A DNA stretch of 64,000 nucleotides from Lagopus muta (GCF_023343835.1 NC_064449.1:2393778-2457777); one strand, 5' to 3'; numbered from the stretch's first letter, positions 34,081-45,037 are shown. Notes: a model not told the origin generated them from the letters alone. Numbers and translations are program-made.

Positions 34081-35427
34081 GGAGAGAAGCAGATAGGGAC
34101 CAGGAGGAGGCTGGAGAGAGGAGAGCAAGGAAGCAATGCACCTCTGCTGGCTTTTTGCATGCCCTGGTCTGCAGGGCACAAGAGACGTGGGCCTCAATGG
34201 CAATGGTCTGAATGCTTGAGACCTACCTCAGCTTCATCAGCAAAGTTTGAAGTGTGAGAGGCAGAGCAGGAGCTGCTGCAAATGTGGAAACTGGCACGTT
34301 TCCTCTACGGGGTCTCACTGAACTCAGCTTTGCACTTTCCTCCTAAGAGCGTGATGGGGTTAAGAGCACCCCAGCCTTGCACCTCCTATGGTGAGCACTG
34401 TCTGGCCAGGAACATCCTCCTGGCACTCACAGTATCTGTGGGCAGGACTCACAGAAGCACCTTCCTGATCCTCTCAAGGACAGCTCTGGCAACCCAGCCC
34501 CATCTACAGTACCCCAAAATGCATGTGAAAATTGCCTAGCTCATTGCAACACAGCACTCAGCCAGAGGGATTGTACTCAGGGCACTCAGCAGGTGATGTC
34601 TGTCCAGAGCACTGAAGCAAAACATCTGCCATGGTTCTGGTGACCTGGATGACCTGCCTGGACAAAGCACTTCTGAGCCTGGCAGAGAGATGGCCTTGTC
34701 CTTTGCAGTCCAAGGGATCCGTTGGGATCTCTCCAGATTCAGGAAGGTTTTTGGGAGTCTCCACATAGCAGTCAGGGGTGAGGTCTGTGCGTTTTGTCCA
34801 GCCCAGTTATTGGGGGATTGCTCCATGGTGACTCTCCCTCATATATTCCTCGCATGGTGCTGCCTTTAAGACATTCATTTATCTGCTCAGCTTGCAGCAT
34901 ACCAATCAGCTGAGGGCTAGAACAGCAAGGTCAAGCCTGAGCAGAGCTTTCTTTAGCCCTGAGAGTGATTCTGTCATGATGGGGATAAGGCTGGGCAAGC
35001 AGGTTGGGCAAGCAGGATCTCCTGCTGCCCTGTGTCCACATCCATTCTCCAGCAGTACTGGGAGAACCATCCCAAGGAAGCTGGACAGGGAGATGGTGAA
35101 GCCAATGAATACAGCAGGTCCCTGACATGGTTATGACTGTCCAGAGGTGTTTGCAGCACCATCAAGACTCACATGTCTTCAAATCAGCCTTACCAAGCAC
35201 CTCCCAGCAGCTGGATTGTACTGACCTGATGCTAGAGGAAGAAGTCCAAACTTCCCAGTGGGCTCATGAAGATACACAAGCAAGGAGAAAGTAGTAGATC
35301 TGTAAAGAGATTCTTCTGAACATGGATTATCACAAAACAGCTGGGAAACAAGCTCTTATTCAGCTGAGCTGAACAGCAAGTACCCCCTTCCCTCTCAGGG
35401 CTAGCTCCACACTTGCATCTCTATCAT
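34081..35427. other. unassigned non-coding stretch
   Basis: Mixed composition with no repeat or gene recognised. Confidence 0.5.
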
Positions 35428-35482
35428 GGCTGGAACAAGTGATCTTACTGGTGTTTTCCAACCATAATGACTATGATCTCAA
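35428..35482 (+). mobile_element. CR1 3' terminus fragment
   Basis: GGCTGGAACAAGTGATCTTA, then CTGGTGTTTTCCAACCATAA and TGACTATGATCTC match the final 50 bases of a plus-strand CR1 with an eroded octamer. It lies only about 100 bases upstream of another plus-strand CR1. Confidence 0.7.
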
Positions 35483-35578
35483 CTAAGATACAAACGTTGG
35501 CCAACAAGCATCACCACATAAGCCAAATAAGAAGGTTTGATCTGAGTGTTATCATCCCACCGTCATCAGTTATTCATT

Positions 35579-35792
35579 CAGGTTGGATACTAAGACAAAA
35601 TTTATTGTCAGAAAGAGTGGTCGTGCAGTGGCACAGCTGCACATGGAGAGATAAGGGTCACCATCCATGGAGGTGATCCAGAAATGTGGAGATGTGGCCC
35701 TGAGGGACGTGGGCAGTGGGCTGGGGATGGACTTGAAGATCTTGGACATCTTGTCCTTAATTGTTCTACAATTCAAGGATTCTATATCTCAT
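35579..35792 (+). mobile_element. CR1 LINE fragment, 3' end
   Basis: CAGGTTGGATACTAAGACAA, GAAAGAGTGGTCGTGCAGTG, GTCACCATCCATGGAGGTGA, GTGGCCCTGAGGGACGTGGG, ATCTTGTCCTTAATTGTTCT and a decayed octamer AAGGATTCTATATC. Same block set as 88-320. Confidence 0.93.
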
Positions 35793-35803
35793 TTACCCAG
35801 AGG

Positions 35804-35835
35804 GAAAAAAAGAAAAAAAAAAAAGAAAAAAAAAA
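35804..35835. repeat. A-rich simple repeat
   Basis: Thirty-two bases of A with three interrupting G (A7-G-A12-G-A10 pattern). It lies 12 bases past a CR1, but CR1 elements end in octamers rather than poly(A), so it is not that element's tail. Confidence 0.9.
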
Positions 35836-36109
35836 GTGAATGAAAATTCTACTATAGAAATTTAGACATGTGCAGGAGCCTGCATTTGCTGGCAAAATCC
35901 TGTGTAATGGGATCGAATTCCTAATTTAAAATCTTTCCAGAGCAAGGCTGTGTTTCATGCACGCATGGACAGCATAGCAGGTTTTACGCTGCGTGCTTCT
36001 GCTCTGTGCTGATCCGCTTCCACAAGTTCTGCTGCCCACATTGATTGCCAGGTGGTTTGGCAGTACTGTCCTCTGACTTGCATCGAAATTCTGTGGTGTG
36101 TACTACAGT
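35836..36109. other. unassigned short stretch
   Basis: No feature recognised. Confidence 0.4.
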
Positions 36110-36312
36110 TAGTAATTACTGAGGTGCAGTAAAGATAATTGCCTCTTCTCTAAAGAGTTAGCAGTCACACGGAGTAATTCATTTAAATACCTGCAAGTGA
36201 GCTACTGGGGGTTGCATTTGTTAATTGATTTATTCAGTTGTTTCTATTAGAGAGTAAGCTATTCAGTTGCTAACTGAAAATAATGCTGAGTAATTAATTT
36301 GCTCAGGCTTTA
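36110..36312. promoter_or_regulatory. candidate conserved element with AACTG repeats
   Basis: AT-rich tract rich in homeodomain words (GGAGTAATTCATTTAAATAC, TTGTTAATTGATTTATTC, GAGTAATTAATTTGC). TATTCAGTTG occurs at 36231-36240 and again at 36260-36269, the second inside the short palindrome CAGTTGCTAACTG. These give three AACTG cores, the core bound by MYB-type factors. No coding potential. Confidence 0.35.
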
Positions 36313-38595
36313 ACTTCCCCAGATCACCAGCTGAGTCATGTGCGGTGGGAGCAGCTGCTCCCTGCGTGTCTGTGCACTCACAGCATCTGCCACTGGAGGT
36401 CTCTCAGCTGCCTGGGTGTCCCCTGTGTCACCACCAGCTCTGGTTCTGCTCGTTCCTACAGAAGGAATGCAGGGAGCCCACAGGTCTGCCTTGTGCCCCA
36501 TTGGCATGGTGAAATCAGATCACCTGAGCATCGCCTACCGTGATGTGAGAGACAGCACCATGCTGGGAAAGGTGCCCAGTGGCCACCATCACATGGCTGG
36601 GGACACAAAGCAGTGCAGAGTCAGGCTGACACCATGCAGCTGGGGGTGCCTGGAGTTGCAGGGCTGCCATCTCCGATTTGCACAGAGTTGGGTTGGCCAA
36701 CCCCAATGGGACTCTACTGGGTGTAGAGCTGCACACTCAGGAGGTATCGCAGGGGGAAGTGCTCCTTCCCAGCCCTCAGCCACCCCATGTGTCCTGCTCA
36801 TTCACATAGTAGGGAACTACCCAGGTGTGCAGGAGTAGAAGCAACTCTGGGAGGTTTGGGGCTGTCTGGATGATGTCCATATGGAGGAAAAGCCACCAGC
36901 AGCAGAGGAAAGCCAGGATCACTGTGGAAGAAGAGCCCTTCAGAGATAATCCAGGAGTGGGTTCCAACATCTGCAGAAGGAAGCAAAGCCCTGGCACCCA
37001 GCTCTGTCACATAGGCAAATCTCTCAATGAGGAACCCAAATTACTTTCTTAACAAGTCTCACCTAGAATGGATCAGCTCAAATAAAGTCTCCACCCTCTT
37101 TGGTTTAGTGTAATTTTTTGGTTTAATTGTTACACGTGGATCTTAGAATCATGTGCTCCCCTGAATAAATGTGAGTGCATTGTTCCAGCAGTGGGTATAG
37201 AGACTGTTACAGCCTGGATCCAAATCTGCAGGCTATGGGAGGATGGGGCACAAGTGCCAGTGCACACAGCAGTGAGCACAGCTCAGCGTGCCGTTGGCAC
37301 AGCTAATGAAGTGGCTGGAATAGAAGTCTTACACTGACACATTTTCTTCCTAACGTAGTAGGCACAATTTGGGAATGCAGGAGTTCTAGCAATGGTGGTC
37401 TTGACCTACTAGTTGAATCTTTCAAAGACTGGAACTTTCAGGCAGCTCCATTCATGAATACAGATTTCTTTGAACCTGCCAGGTTCACTCGTTGCCACCT
37501 GTAAGACATCGTGGAGCAAAGGCTGTCTCTCTCTGATCTGGAGTGTGCATGGAAGGGAAATAAATGCTCTTTTGAAGCCGTCCATGCGTTAACTTCCATG
37601 GTGCCATCTACCAAAAAATATCCCACGTATGAGTTCAGAGTAACCGAGTGCAGAATGCTGGGGTGGTCTGCAATCAGACCAACGTGTCTGAGATTTTGGG
37701 AGTGCTGGCATGTGGTGAGTGTTGCCTGTGCTCTTCGTTATCCACTGAAGCTTGTCACCACTGTAAAACAGCAGCTCACGACTGCCCATCAAACCCACAG
37801 CTTGCAGCCTAGTTGGAATTGACACATTCATTTTTGAAAAGAATTCCAGGAGGTGGTTATTTTTGCTCTTTGAAAGTATGTGTAGAAAGTTTGGTAGGCA
37901 GCACAGTGAACGCGCCAGGCCTCTGTAAAAGCACATAAAAACCTGCTGGACCCAGCTTGGGTGTAGCTGGGATGGACGCAAACACTTCTGACTGTGCAAA
38001 TCATCCCGGTGTCCCTCCAGATGAAGTCCAGGTTGGTCCACCCATTTGGAATGCTTGTTTCAGTGGTTAGGTCTGCATCTCAAGCTGTGATGGATTAAGT
38101 CCATATGGAGAAGGTACCCTGCTGGACCTGAAGTACACATTGCTGTCTCTGTCCCTGTGTTGGCCATCCCAGACTCTTCGTTTTGCTCCCCATTGATGCA
38201 TTGCCCCAGATGGCAGAGAGCATCACCCAGATGACGAGCCCATGTTCACAAAGCAAATCCAGGACTTGTTGTGGGGTCTTGTATGGATCATGGCAAATAG
38301 GGCCCATGCAACAATCCCCATCATGGCCATCCCCTTAGCTATGATTCAGCTCTCTACTGAGCCTGAATCGCCCTCTGGCTGCTCTGCAGTGCCTTGGGAG
38401 AGAGCTCTGGGATGCCAGCAGGCTTGGGATCATGGTGGTTTGTCCTAAGACAAAGTACAAATCAAAGCTTCACCTATTGCTCCTAGCCAGACCAAACAGG
38501 AGCACAGCGACAGCTGACAACCACGACTGTCAGGCACTGACATCACGGTGCTCGTGAGGATTCTGACCTGGTCAGCTGGTTTCTGAAACCACCAG
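36313..38595. other. unassigned non-coding stretch
   Basis: No mobile element. Frames of 166 codons (36338-36838, plus) and 150 codons (37589-38041, minus) have no recognised domain, and overlapping frames on the other strand are equally open. Confidence 0.5.
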
Positions 38596-38652
38596 TGAGA
38601 AGAAATTGAAATGAAGAAGAATTGAAATTGAAATTGAGAAGAAGTTGAAATG
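38596..38652. repeat. short imperfect repeat of GAAATTGAA/GAAGAA units
   Basis: Fifty-seven bases built from repeated AATTGAAATTGA and GAGAAGAAGTTGAAATG words. Purine-rich on the plus strand. A small local expansion. Confidence 0.7.
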
Positions 38653-38699
38653 CCTGGTTTGCTTGAACCTTCACTTCAATTGGCCCTTTTGTCCCAGCC

Positions 38700-39120
38700 A
38701 ACTAACATGCCATTCTTATCTGCTGGAGAAACACTAAATCCCTTAAAACCTTAATGAACATGCATGTAATACCAAAGTAAAGCATCAGTAAATCATAGGA
38801 AGTGGCTAATTCACAGGCAGAGGATTTATTTAAGGACTGAACGAATATAATGACATTCATTTCTGTTTAGCTAGAGAGCAAAACAAAGACAAGAGCGGGT
38901 GAAACAAAGCAGATGTGAGAGTCATCTTGAACAAAGCAAAACAGAGTGCTTTTGGCACTGGGCTGACTGTAATATCTGCCTAATCCTTCATAAACCAATG
39001 TTCTACATGTTAAATATTAAAGGCAGGAATTTATAAACATCCAGGAGGATGAAACGGCGAGTATCACTACTGCAAAAAGACAGTGCCAGGAAAATCGACG
39101 GCCGTTGTTTTTTGTTGGGT
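38700..39120. promoter_or_regulatory. candidate conserved non-coding element
   Basis: AT-rich, repeat-free tract with CCTTAATGAACATGCATGTA, AATCATAGGAAGTGGCTAAT, ATTTATTTAAGGACTG, ACAAAGACAAGAGCGGGTG and TCTTGAACAAAGCAAAACAG (several ACAAAG words, the SOX/TCF type). No frame is open for more than a short distance. Confidence 0.35.
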
Positions 39121-39128
39121 CTCTTTTT

Positions 39129-39157
39129 GGGGTGGAAGGGGGGGGGAGGGTTGTGGG
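39129..39157 (+). other. G-quadruplex-type motif
   Basis: Four runs of three or more G (GGGG, a nine-base run, GGG, GGG) separated by loops of 5, 1 and 4 bases, matching the standard G-quadruplex pattern. It separates two AT-rich candidate elements. Confidence 0.7.
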
Positions 39158-39159
39158 TT

Positions 39160-39420
39160 TTTTAATAGCAACCCCTAATTAGTGTCTGAAAGGACCCTGA
39201 TAGCTGCAGCCTGTCTGAATTTTATTAAAACATCTGATGCATTGTCTCATGGAGCCATACGTGAGAAATTAATTCAAACTGACTTGGCTGTAGCCGGAGT
39301 CACATGAGCTGAGGATGAATGGAGATCTGCAAAGTGCAATAATAAACCATTATCTCTTGCACGGCAGCTCATTTCTATACAAATGAACCTTGCTTTGTGT
39401 AAAACATGGGCCCTGCTCAG
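39160..39420. promoter_or_regulatory. candidate conserved non-coding element
   Basis: Repeat-free tract with CCCCTAATTAGTGTC, TTTTATTAAAACATC, GAGAAATTAATTCAAACTG, GCAATAATAAACCATTATC and CTATACAAATGAACC. Dense paired homeodomain words (TAATTA type) with a CACATGAG/CATACGTG set nearby. Resembles vertebrate developmental enhancers in texture. Confidence 0.4.
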
Positions 39421-39676
39421 CTTTTACTTTGTTAGGCTGGACTATCTCTGCCTCAGCCACGGGGTACCAATGAAATACGCTCCAAGACTGGGCTGCTCGG
39501 TGATGCTGCTTAGCCCTCCATCTCCATCCAGCGTTTGGGGAGAGGAAGCTGCCTCCTGGAAAAAAGCACCAACTTTAGCAGCTGGTGGTTTGCATGCTTG
39601 CTTGGGAATCCTTGCTGCCTATGATTCTCATTACTCTCCTAACAAGTCATATCAGACCCGCTGTCTATTCTTTCAG

Positions 39677-39719
39677 CTCCAGCTGCTGAACGTGCGCCGT
39701 TACTATCAGGACATCAAAA
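39677..39719 (+). other. candidate 43-nt internal exon
   Basis: A complete set of splice signals brackets 43 bases. Upstream there is a branch-point-like CTCCTAAC (A at about 39642, 34 bases before the acceptor), a pyrimidine stretch TGTCTATTCTTTCAG ending in AG at 39675-39676, and downstream a donor AAAA|GTACGT at 39720. One frame reads LQLLNVRRYYQDIK; a second reads PAAERAPLLSGHQ; the third has a stop. I do not recognise either peptide. The length is not a multiple of three. It could be an exon of a long gene spanning this window or of a lncRNA, or chance. Confidence 0.33.
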
Positions 39720-39720
39720 G

Positions 39721-40995
39721 TACGTTTCTACCCTCCCCGTTTGCTGAAAAAGCATGAAATATTGAACAAACCCTCCTCACAAGTAATGGATAACTGTTAA
39801 TTACTTTCTGTTGGCTTTGCAGTGTTTGTCGGCTCTCTCCCAGCGTCGTCTCTGCATGTAGATCATTATTTTTGGATGCTCAAGGCAGGCTTGTCTGTTT
39901 TTCACTCACTTTTAATTGTTGCACTCCTGGTAAAAAAAAGACTCAGTAACCCAATGAGGGATAGAAATTGTCCCAACTGACCCACTGCATGCAACCAACG
40001 CTCATTAGCAGTCAATTGTCACAACAAAGAGTCTCTGCAACCCTGGAGAACAGAAATTATTTACCTGCGCTTATAGCACTCACATGAATAATGAAATCCA
40101 TTTACAGGACTGAGCATCAGCTCATGAGTGAAACCACCACCAAGAAGCACAAGGTAGCACAGCAAAGATTAATCATTCTGAGCTGTTTTCATAAGCACAC
40201 AAATGCAAACCTCCAAGGGGACCTCTGCTCAAGCTGGGTGGTAGAGCAAGTCTGAATAGGGTTGTCACAAGTCTTCCTCCTGGAATGAGAAAGGTTATAA
40301 AACAGCTCTGTTCTCCTTTTATGACTCTGTTCCGATTCCTGAAGTTGATATTTTGTGTTTACAGCAAACTTTTGAGCTGAAATGAAGCACTTTCCATTAG
40401 AATCCCCTTTTAAAAAATGGAACGTGGCATCAAAATGAATATTCCCTATCATATTTTACTGTGAAAAGGTATCAGTCAAAAGCTTCAGCCAGATGTAAAT
40501 AAATACAGACTGTTTTGTCAAATACTAGAGCTGATTTAATGCCTTCTGTTTCCTTTTCCGAGTATTTTTGAGCAACTGGAGCCATGAAATGATGTGTGTG
40601 GGATTCCTTGCTAGGAGCAGATAAGAAAAACTTCTGATAAAAGTAGCAACATGTTTGATGTAGAGAGTTAGTGCAGATTTAGAAGCTCCCCTAGAGAAGG
40701 GGAGCCTTCTTTGCTCCATCCAAACCACAGCAAGTCCTGGCCCAAAGCTGTTACACCAATGCATCTTCCTAAAAGCACAGTCATTGGAGAAGCCATACTG
40801 CCAAACCCAAAGGCAAAGCAATGAGGAATCCTGCTGAAAGGCAGCAGAGAGCCCAGTCTTGGAGGCCTTTCACAGGGATAAGATATTGAGTTGTCTTCTA
40901 AGAGAGGCACCCTCTGCATAGCACGTGCCACAGGGCAGTAGGGAGGACCAGGTACACACCATACAGAAGATCCTGAGAGAGCTGGGGCTAAGAGA
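39721..40995. other. unassigned, partly AT-rich
   Basis: The part to about 40100 stays AT-rich and repeat-free (for example CTGTTAATTACTTTCTG, CTCATTAGCAGTCAATTG) and may continue the upstream candidate element. Nothing recognised in 40100-40995. Confidence 0.4.
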
Positions 40996-41145
40996 TAAGA
41001 GAAGGATGAGAGGCTCCAGGGAGATCTCAAAGCAGCTTTTCAGTCTCTAGAGGGTGTCTGTAAGGAAGAAGGGGGCAGACACTCTAGCGAGGTCTGCTGC
41101 CATAGGACAAGGGGAAATGGTTTCAAACTAACCTTCCAAAACAGC
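40996..41145 (+). mobile_element. CR1 LINE internal fragment (ORF2 tail)
   Basis: AGAGAAGGATGAGAGGCTCC, then AGGGAGATCTCAAAGCAGCT, CTAGAGGGTGTCTGTAAGGA, GCAGACACTCTAGCGAGGTC and AGGACAAGGGGAAATGGTTT match the part of CR1 ORF2 that encodes the DRTRGNG-type motif region. The 3' UTR and octamers are missing, which is unusual because CR1 copies usually keep the 3' end; a later deletion is likely. Confidence 0.82.
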
Positions 41146-41697
41146 TCTTACAGCCTGCAGATGTCTTGGCTCACAGACAACAAGCAGACCCCGCAGCTCT
41201 GTACCCTCAGAGTCATGCCCACAGCTCCGTGCCCACCAAACCCACAGAACAGAGCAGAGCTATGCTCTCTTCTGCCGGCCATCCTCTCCATCATGCCACC
41301 CCCCAGCAACCAGGGGAACGGCCCTCAGCACAGACATCTCCCATGAGATGTTGGATGAAGAACACTTCCCATGGCCTCGATGGGCCCTGGGCTAGCATCC
41401 CCACAGAGATGTCACCCCATCACAGCCAGCCAAGGCCAACAGGGCCATGCAGGCTGCAGCTTGCTGCCTCATTATCGCTGCTACCCCCTCACTGCTTCAC
41501 AGCACGGCTCCAGATCACAGTGCTGGCAGCCAAAAGATGGAGTTGCCTTAGCAACAGGAGTGGCGTGGAAGTGCAGGGACCTGCTGGCATCCCTTCAGCT
41601 CAGCCACATCTACAGCTCGCAGCCAGGTTGGAGGGAGGGAGGGAGGAAAGAGCGGAGCCTTTCTCAGCTGGAGTCATGCCCCCACGGCCCTGAGCTA
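41146..41697. other. unassigned, GC-richer stretch
   Basis: Frames of 175 (41166-41693) and 113 codons overlap in different frames on the same strand. Contains an (AGGG)n-type patch at about 41632-41653. No family recognised. Confidence 0.45.
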
Positions 41698-42378
41698 TTA
41701 CACCACCAGTAAATTGCATGTGCGTATTTCTTTGCTAATTGCTGCCTTTTTAGCAGCTTCTGAGGCTGGAGCAGTAGGGTGATACCCAGGAATAAACACA
41801 TGTAAATAACCAGTGACAGAAGCTCCAAATTGCTGGCTGTAATTCGTGGTTAAGTGCCACATAAGTGGGGTCAATTGTGAGAGAGCTGAAATAGGTTTCC
41901 AGATGGGAGCCAGAGCAGAGGGAAAACCCCAGGGATCTCTGAGGGGGAAGCTCTGCCCTTGGTCTATAGGGCTCAGCAGCATCCCTATGCAAAGAGCTGA
42001 GCATGCATTTGAGTCTGGCAACAGATCACAAAGCAAGGAAGGTGATGGCCAACAATACTCAGGATTGCTGCAGGTACAGGAGGTGCACCAGGAGTCAGAG
42101 CATCTTCCTGGGGCACTGCTGCTACCCTGTATGTGCAGGCAAGCACACGGGCACTCACATGCACCGACATTTGGTGCCATAATGGAGTTACAACACCTGA
42201 AATAACAGAGGTGGTCTTCAGGCAGGAGGTCCCAAACTTCAGCACAGGCTGCTTCCTCCTTCTCTGGGACCAGTGCAGTCCATAGCACATCAGTAAGAGG
42301 AAAACTCTGATCTAAAGTGATGGACTGCAAGCCAGTGAAAGAGTCCACCCATGACTCAATTAGTGCCTGACTGACCAA
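41698..42378 (-). other. longest open frame, unrecognised
   Basis: A 226-codon frame with a Met start. Not recognised. It has a Cys-rich middle (about residues 70-115, including CACLHIQG and the CTSCTCSN cluster), several Trp residues and a C-terminus with PASEAAKKAAISKEI. No signal peptide is obvious and no splice or promoter signals stand out. In about 128 kb of frame-strand sequence a frame this long is somewhat unlikely by chance but not extreme, and the plus strand here is also fairly open. Probably non-coding. Confidence 0.2.
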
Positions 42379-43238
42379 CTGTGCCCATGCCCAAGCAGGC
42401 TCCTTGACGTGTTCCTATTATCCAGCTGCTGTGTCCCAAGAAGGACCATGCTGCAGGAAGCTCTGATATAAAAAGGGGACGCACAGCATGGTTACTGAGA
42501 CACGATATGTGCTTCTCACTTTCTGGGAGAAAGAAGTAGAATACGTGTGCTAGTTAATTGACTAGGGGTCTCCACATGCTAATGTGGAATTGTAGCACCG
42601 TCTGTGGGAGATATTCATGGCAAAGACAAGTACTGCTCCTCAGGGTCCCAGGTCCACAGAGAGGAGTTGTAGAGATGCTGGGTGCAGATGCGACAGGGAA
42701 ATCAGTCTCAGAGCAGCGTGTTAATTTTTAATTTAAAATTGCCCCCAAAATAAGAACTGTTCAATGCTAGACAACAATCCAACGCTGTCAGTTTTTTTCT
42801 TGGCAAAAATATGCTTTTTGGACAAAAGCCATTAAGAAAATATTTTGCAAAGAGTTGCCAGCTCCGAAAAAAAAAAATAAATAAAAAATAAAAAATAAAA
42901 AAAAAGCCTTCCTGAATAGCATCACCAGGTAGAGAAGATAAGCTGCAGGATAACTCCACTGCAGGCTTTCAGTATGCATTACTGTATCTGAGTCTGCATT
43001 TTCAAGATTGCCTTATTCAGAGACAATACACGAGACAATACAAGAGCTAAATTAGGATAAATTACAACTAGGAGCACAGAGTTTACAAGGACTGGTAATT
43101 CACCCACAGCATCAAATGATTTTTACGGCAAGAAACTGCTATTAGTGGGCTCAGCTGTTGTGAATGAGTGAGTCCCCATACTAATGGAGAATTGATTTAC
43201 CTGGGAAGTGTTCAGTTACACCAAAGGATGGGAAATAG
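42379..43238. other. unassigned, with A-rich run
   Basis: Holds an A-rich simple repeat of AAATA units at about 42867-42905. Nothing else recognised. Confidence 0.5.
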
Positions 43239-43295
43239 GTGGATGGATGGATGGATGGATGGATGGATGGATGGATGGATGGATGGATGGATGGG
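43239..43295 (+). repeat. (GGAT)n microsatellite
   Basis: About 13 near-perfect GGAT units. Read on the minus strand it encodes a Ser-Ile-His-Pro run inside a spurious 96-codon frame. Likely length-polymorphic. Confidence 0.97.
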
Positions 43296-44013
43296 TACCC
43301 AATATAACATTTGGCTTTCTTAGAAATGAAGGTCTTGAGATGTACTCGGCAGTATTAGTAGCTAAATGGATGAACCACAAATGAAATGATGGGTAGTTGC
43401 CCAGGAGTGAGCTGCTTGTAGAGAAACGAGGCATTTGCAAAAGACACAAACACAGCTTTCTTCCATTTAAATTAAAATTTGCAATGAAGAACCCAAAATG
43501 CTCCATTCAGCACAAAAAGTGCTGCTGTCCCCAACCAGAAAAGGGGAGCACAACTCTCCCAGTTGAACATCAAGTTGTTCAGCAGATAAAAGAGAGTCGT
43601 ATAAAGCCAACATGTCACTCTTGCAATGCTGAAGCTAACTATCAGCCTGTGACATATATGAATCAGGAGCATATGGAGTGGAGATACTTTGTTAGAATTT
43701 GAGAAAATATCCAGGAAATAATTTGAATGCTTTAGAAACCCTGGGAAAAAAAGAAATCTACATAATCATGATGCTTAGATAGAAGCTGCTACAGTGTGTG
43801 GATGACCTTTTCCAAGCAGATTTAATTGAAACAAACTTCTGGGCTGGTGTTAAGAAGATTTTGTGAAGATGGATAGGGAGACAGAACAAGGAAAGGTGAA
43901 AAACTGCTTCCACGTCGTTGCTAAAGGACATGTTAGATGATGGGATGGAAACGAAACCCAGAGGTATTTGGGTGGTGAAGGAGTTAAAGAACAACCATGT
44001 GAGACAGGCAGCC
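43296..44013. other. unassigned non-coding stretch
   Basis: No repeat or gene recognised. Confidence 0.5.
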
Positions 44014-44175
44014 ATCACAGAATCATGAAGGTTGGAAACAACCTCTCAGATCCTCAAAGCCAACCCCAACCCACTCCCACAGTGCCCATAACCACATCCC
44101 CATGGTTCTGGAACACCTCCACGGTGAGCCCAGCACCTCTTCGTGCAGGCTGTTCCAAGTCGATCCCAGCAGCGG
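44014..44175 (-). mobile_element. CR1 LINE fragment, 3' end
   Basis: ATCACAGAATCATGAAGGTT, then CCCCAACCCACTCCCACAGT, GCCCATAACCACATCCCCAT and GGAACACCTCCACGGTGA, followed by GCAGGCTGTTCCAAGTCGAT. The order is that of a reverse-oriented CR1 3' end. The right boundary is blurred by the CpG-rich segment that follows. Confidence 0.87.
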
Positions 44176-44530
44176 AGAGGCAATATGTGCATCGTGGTCC
44201 CTGTTTCCAGCTAGATGCTCCGTTTCCCATTGCTGCTGGGTCGTGAGCCCGATTCAGGACGTGCTCCTGGGTGGTTCCACCCTGGGATCTGCAGCAGAGC
44301 AGTCCTACTGCTCACCCAAGGCCCCGCAATGAGATCTCATGATGCGTGCACCAGTCCACCCACAGCCAGTTCCAAGCTCGGCTACGAGCTGGCGAAGTGC
44401 CACGGTGGGACAGCATATCAAGACCTTGCTCTAATTTTATCCCACCGTTATGTTAACGATGTAAAACAGCTACGGTTTGAAAGCATATGGTGCAGTATAA
44501 AAAACTCCATCGAGTGAATTACGGCAACTT
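44131..44530. promoter_or_regulatory. CpG-retaining patch
   Basis: About 20 CpGs in 400 bases by count, for example TCGTGAGCCCGATT, AGCTCGGCTACGAGCTGGCG and CACCGTTATGTTAACGATG. This is much denser than the neighbouring DNA and leads into the AT-rich tract at 44531. The left end overlaps a CR1 remnant. Suggests a germline-hypomethylated regulatory site; no start signals are visible. Confidence 0.35.
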
Positions 44531-45037
44531 CACCCAGAAGATGCAGAAGAATTCAGAAAAAACATTTCAGTGGATTATCATATAAAATATCTTATAAAAC
44601 TGCTTATCAGCTGGTATAATGATTTCCAACTAGCAGCTACTTGTTTTAATTTTATACACACACATATGCGTACGCATCCCACAGACCGATGGCGACTGAG
44701 AGCCCCTCAAATGAATTCCTCTGTTGTGGTGGCTGTGCTACAGATTTGAATAGAAGTGCCACAGTTGGGCCTCAGATTGTGTAATACGATCCCATCATTG
44801 ATTTTCACGTAATGAGATGCTAAATAACTTTGCCAATGTGCAACAGATCAATGAGGAAGGTGCACGGCGCGCGGCGCATCAGTGTTCAGCATAAAGATTA
44901 CATTATGAGCCTCGTTCATTTAAGCAGTGAGATGATCAATAGCAGCTAACTTCAATCAGAAACACATCAATTAATAATTGCTTTTCAGCTGCTGTCCTTT
45001 TTGTCATTTCAGCTATTTGGCAGATGAACTTCATACT

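Noticed and set aside
33678..34211. 177-codon plus-strand open frame
   Set aside because: It lies in stop-poor CpG-enriched DNA with other overlapping frames, no recognised domain and no initiation context; more likely chance.
35804..35835. A-rich run as a poly(A) tail of a retroposed sequence
   Set aside because: The preceding element is a CR1, which ends in octamer repeats; the run is better read as a simple repeat.
36338..36838. 166-codon plus-strand open frame
   Set aside because: No domain recognised, and antisense frames are equally open.
41166..41693. 175-codon plus-strand open frame
   Set aside because: A 113-codon frame overlaps it in another frame on the same strand, composition is GC-rich, and the translated sequence is low in family-like features.
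43216..43506. Ser-Ile-His-Pro repeat frame on the minus strand
   Set aside because: Translated (GGAT)n microsatellite.
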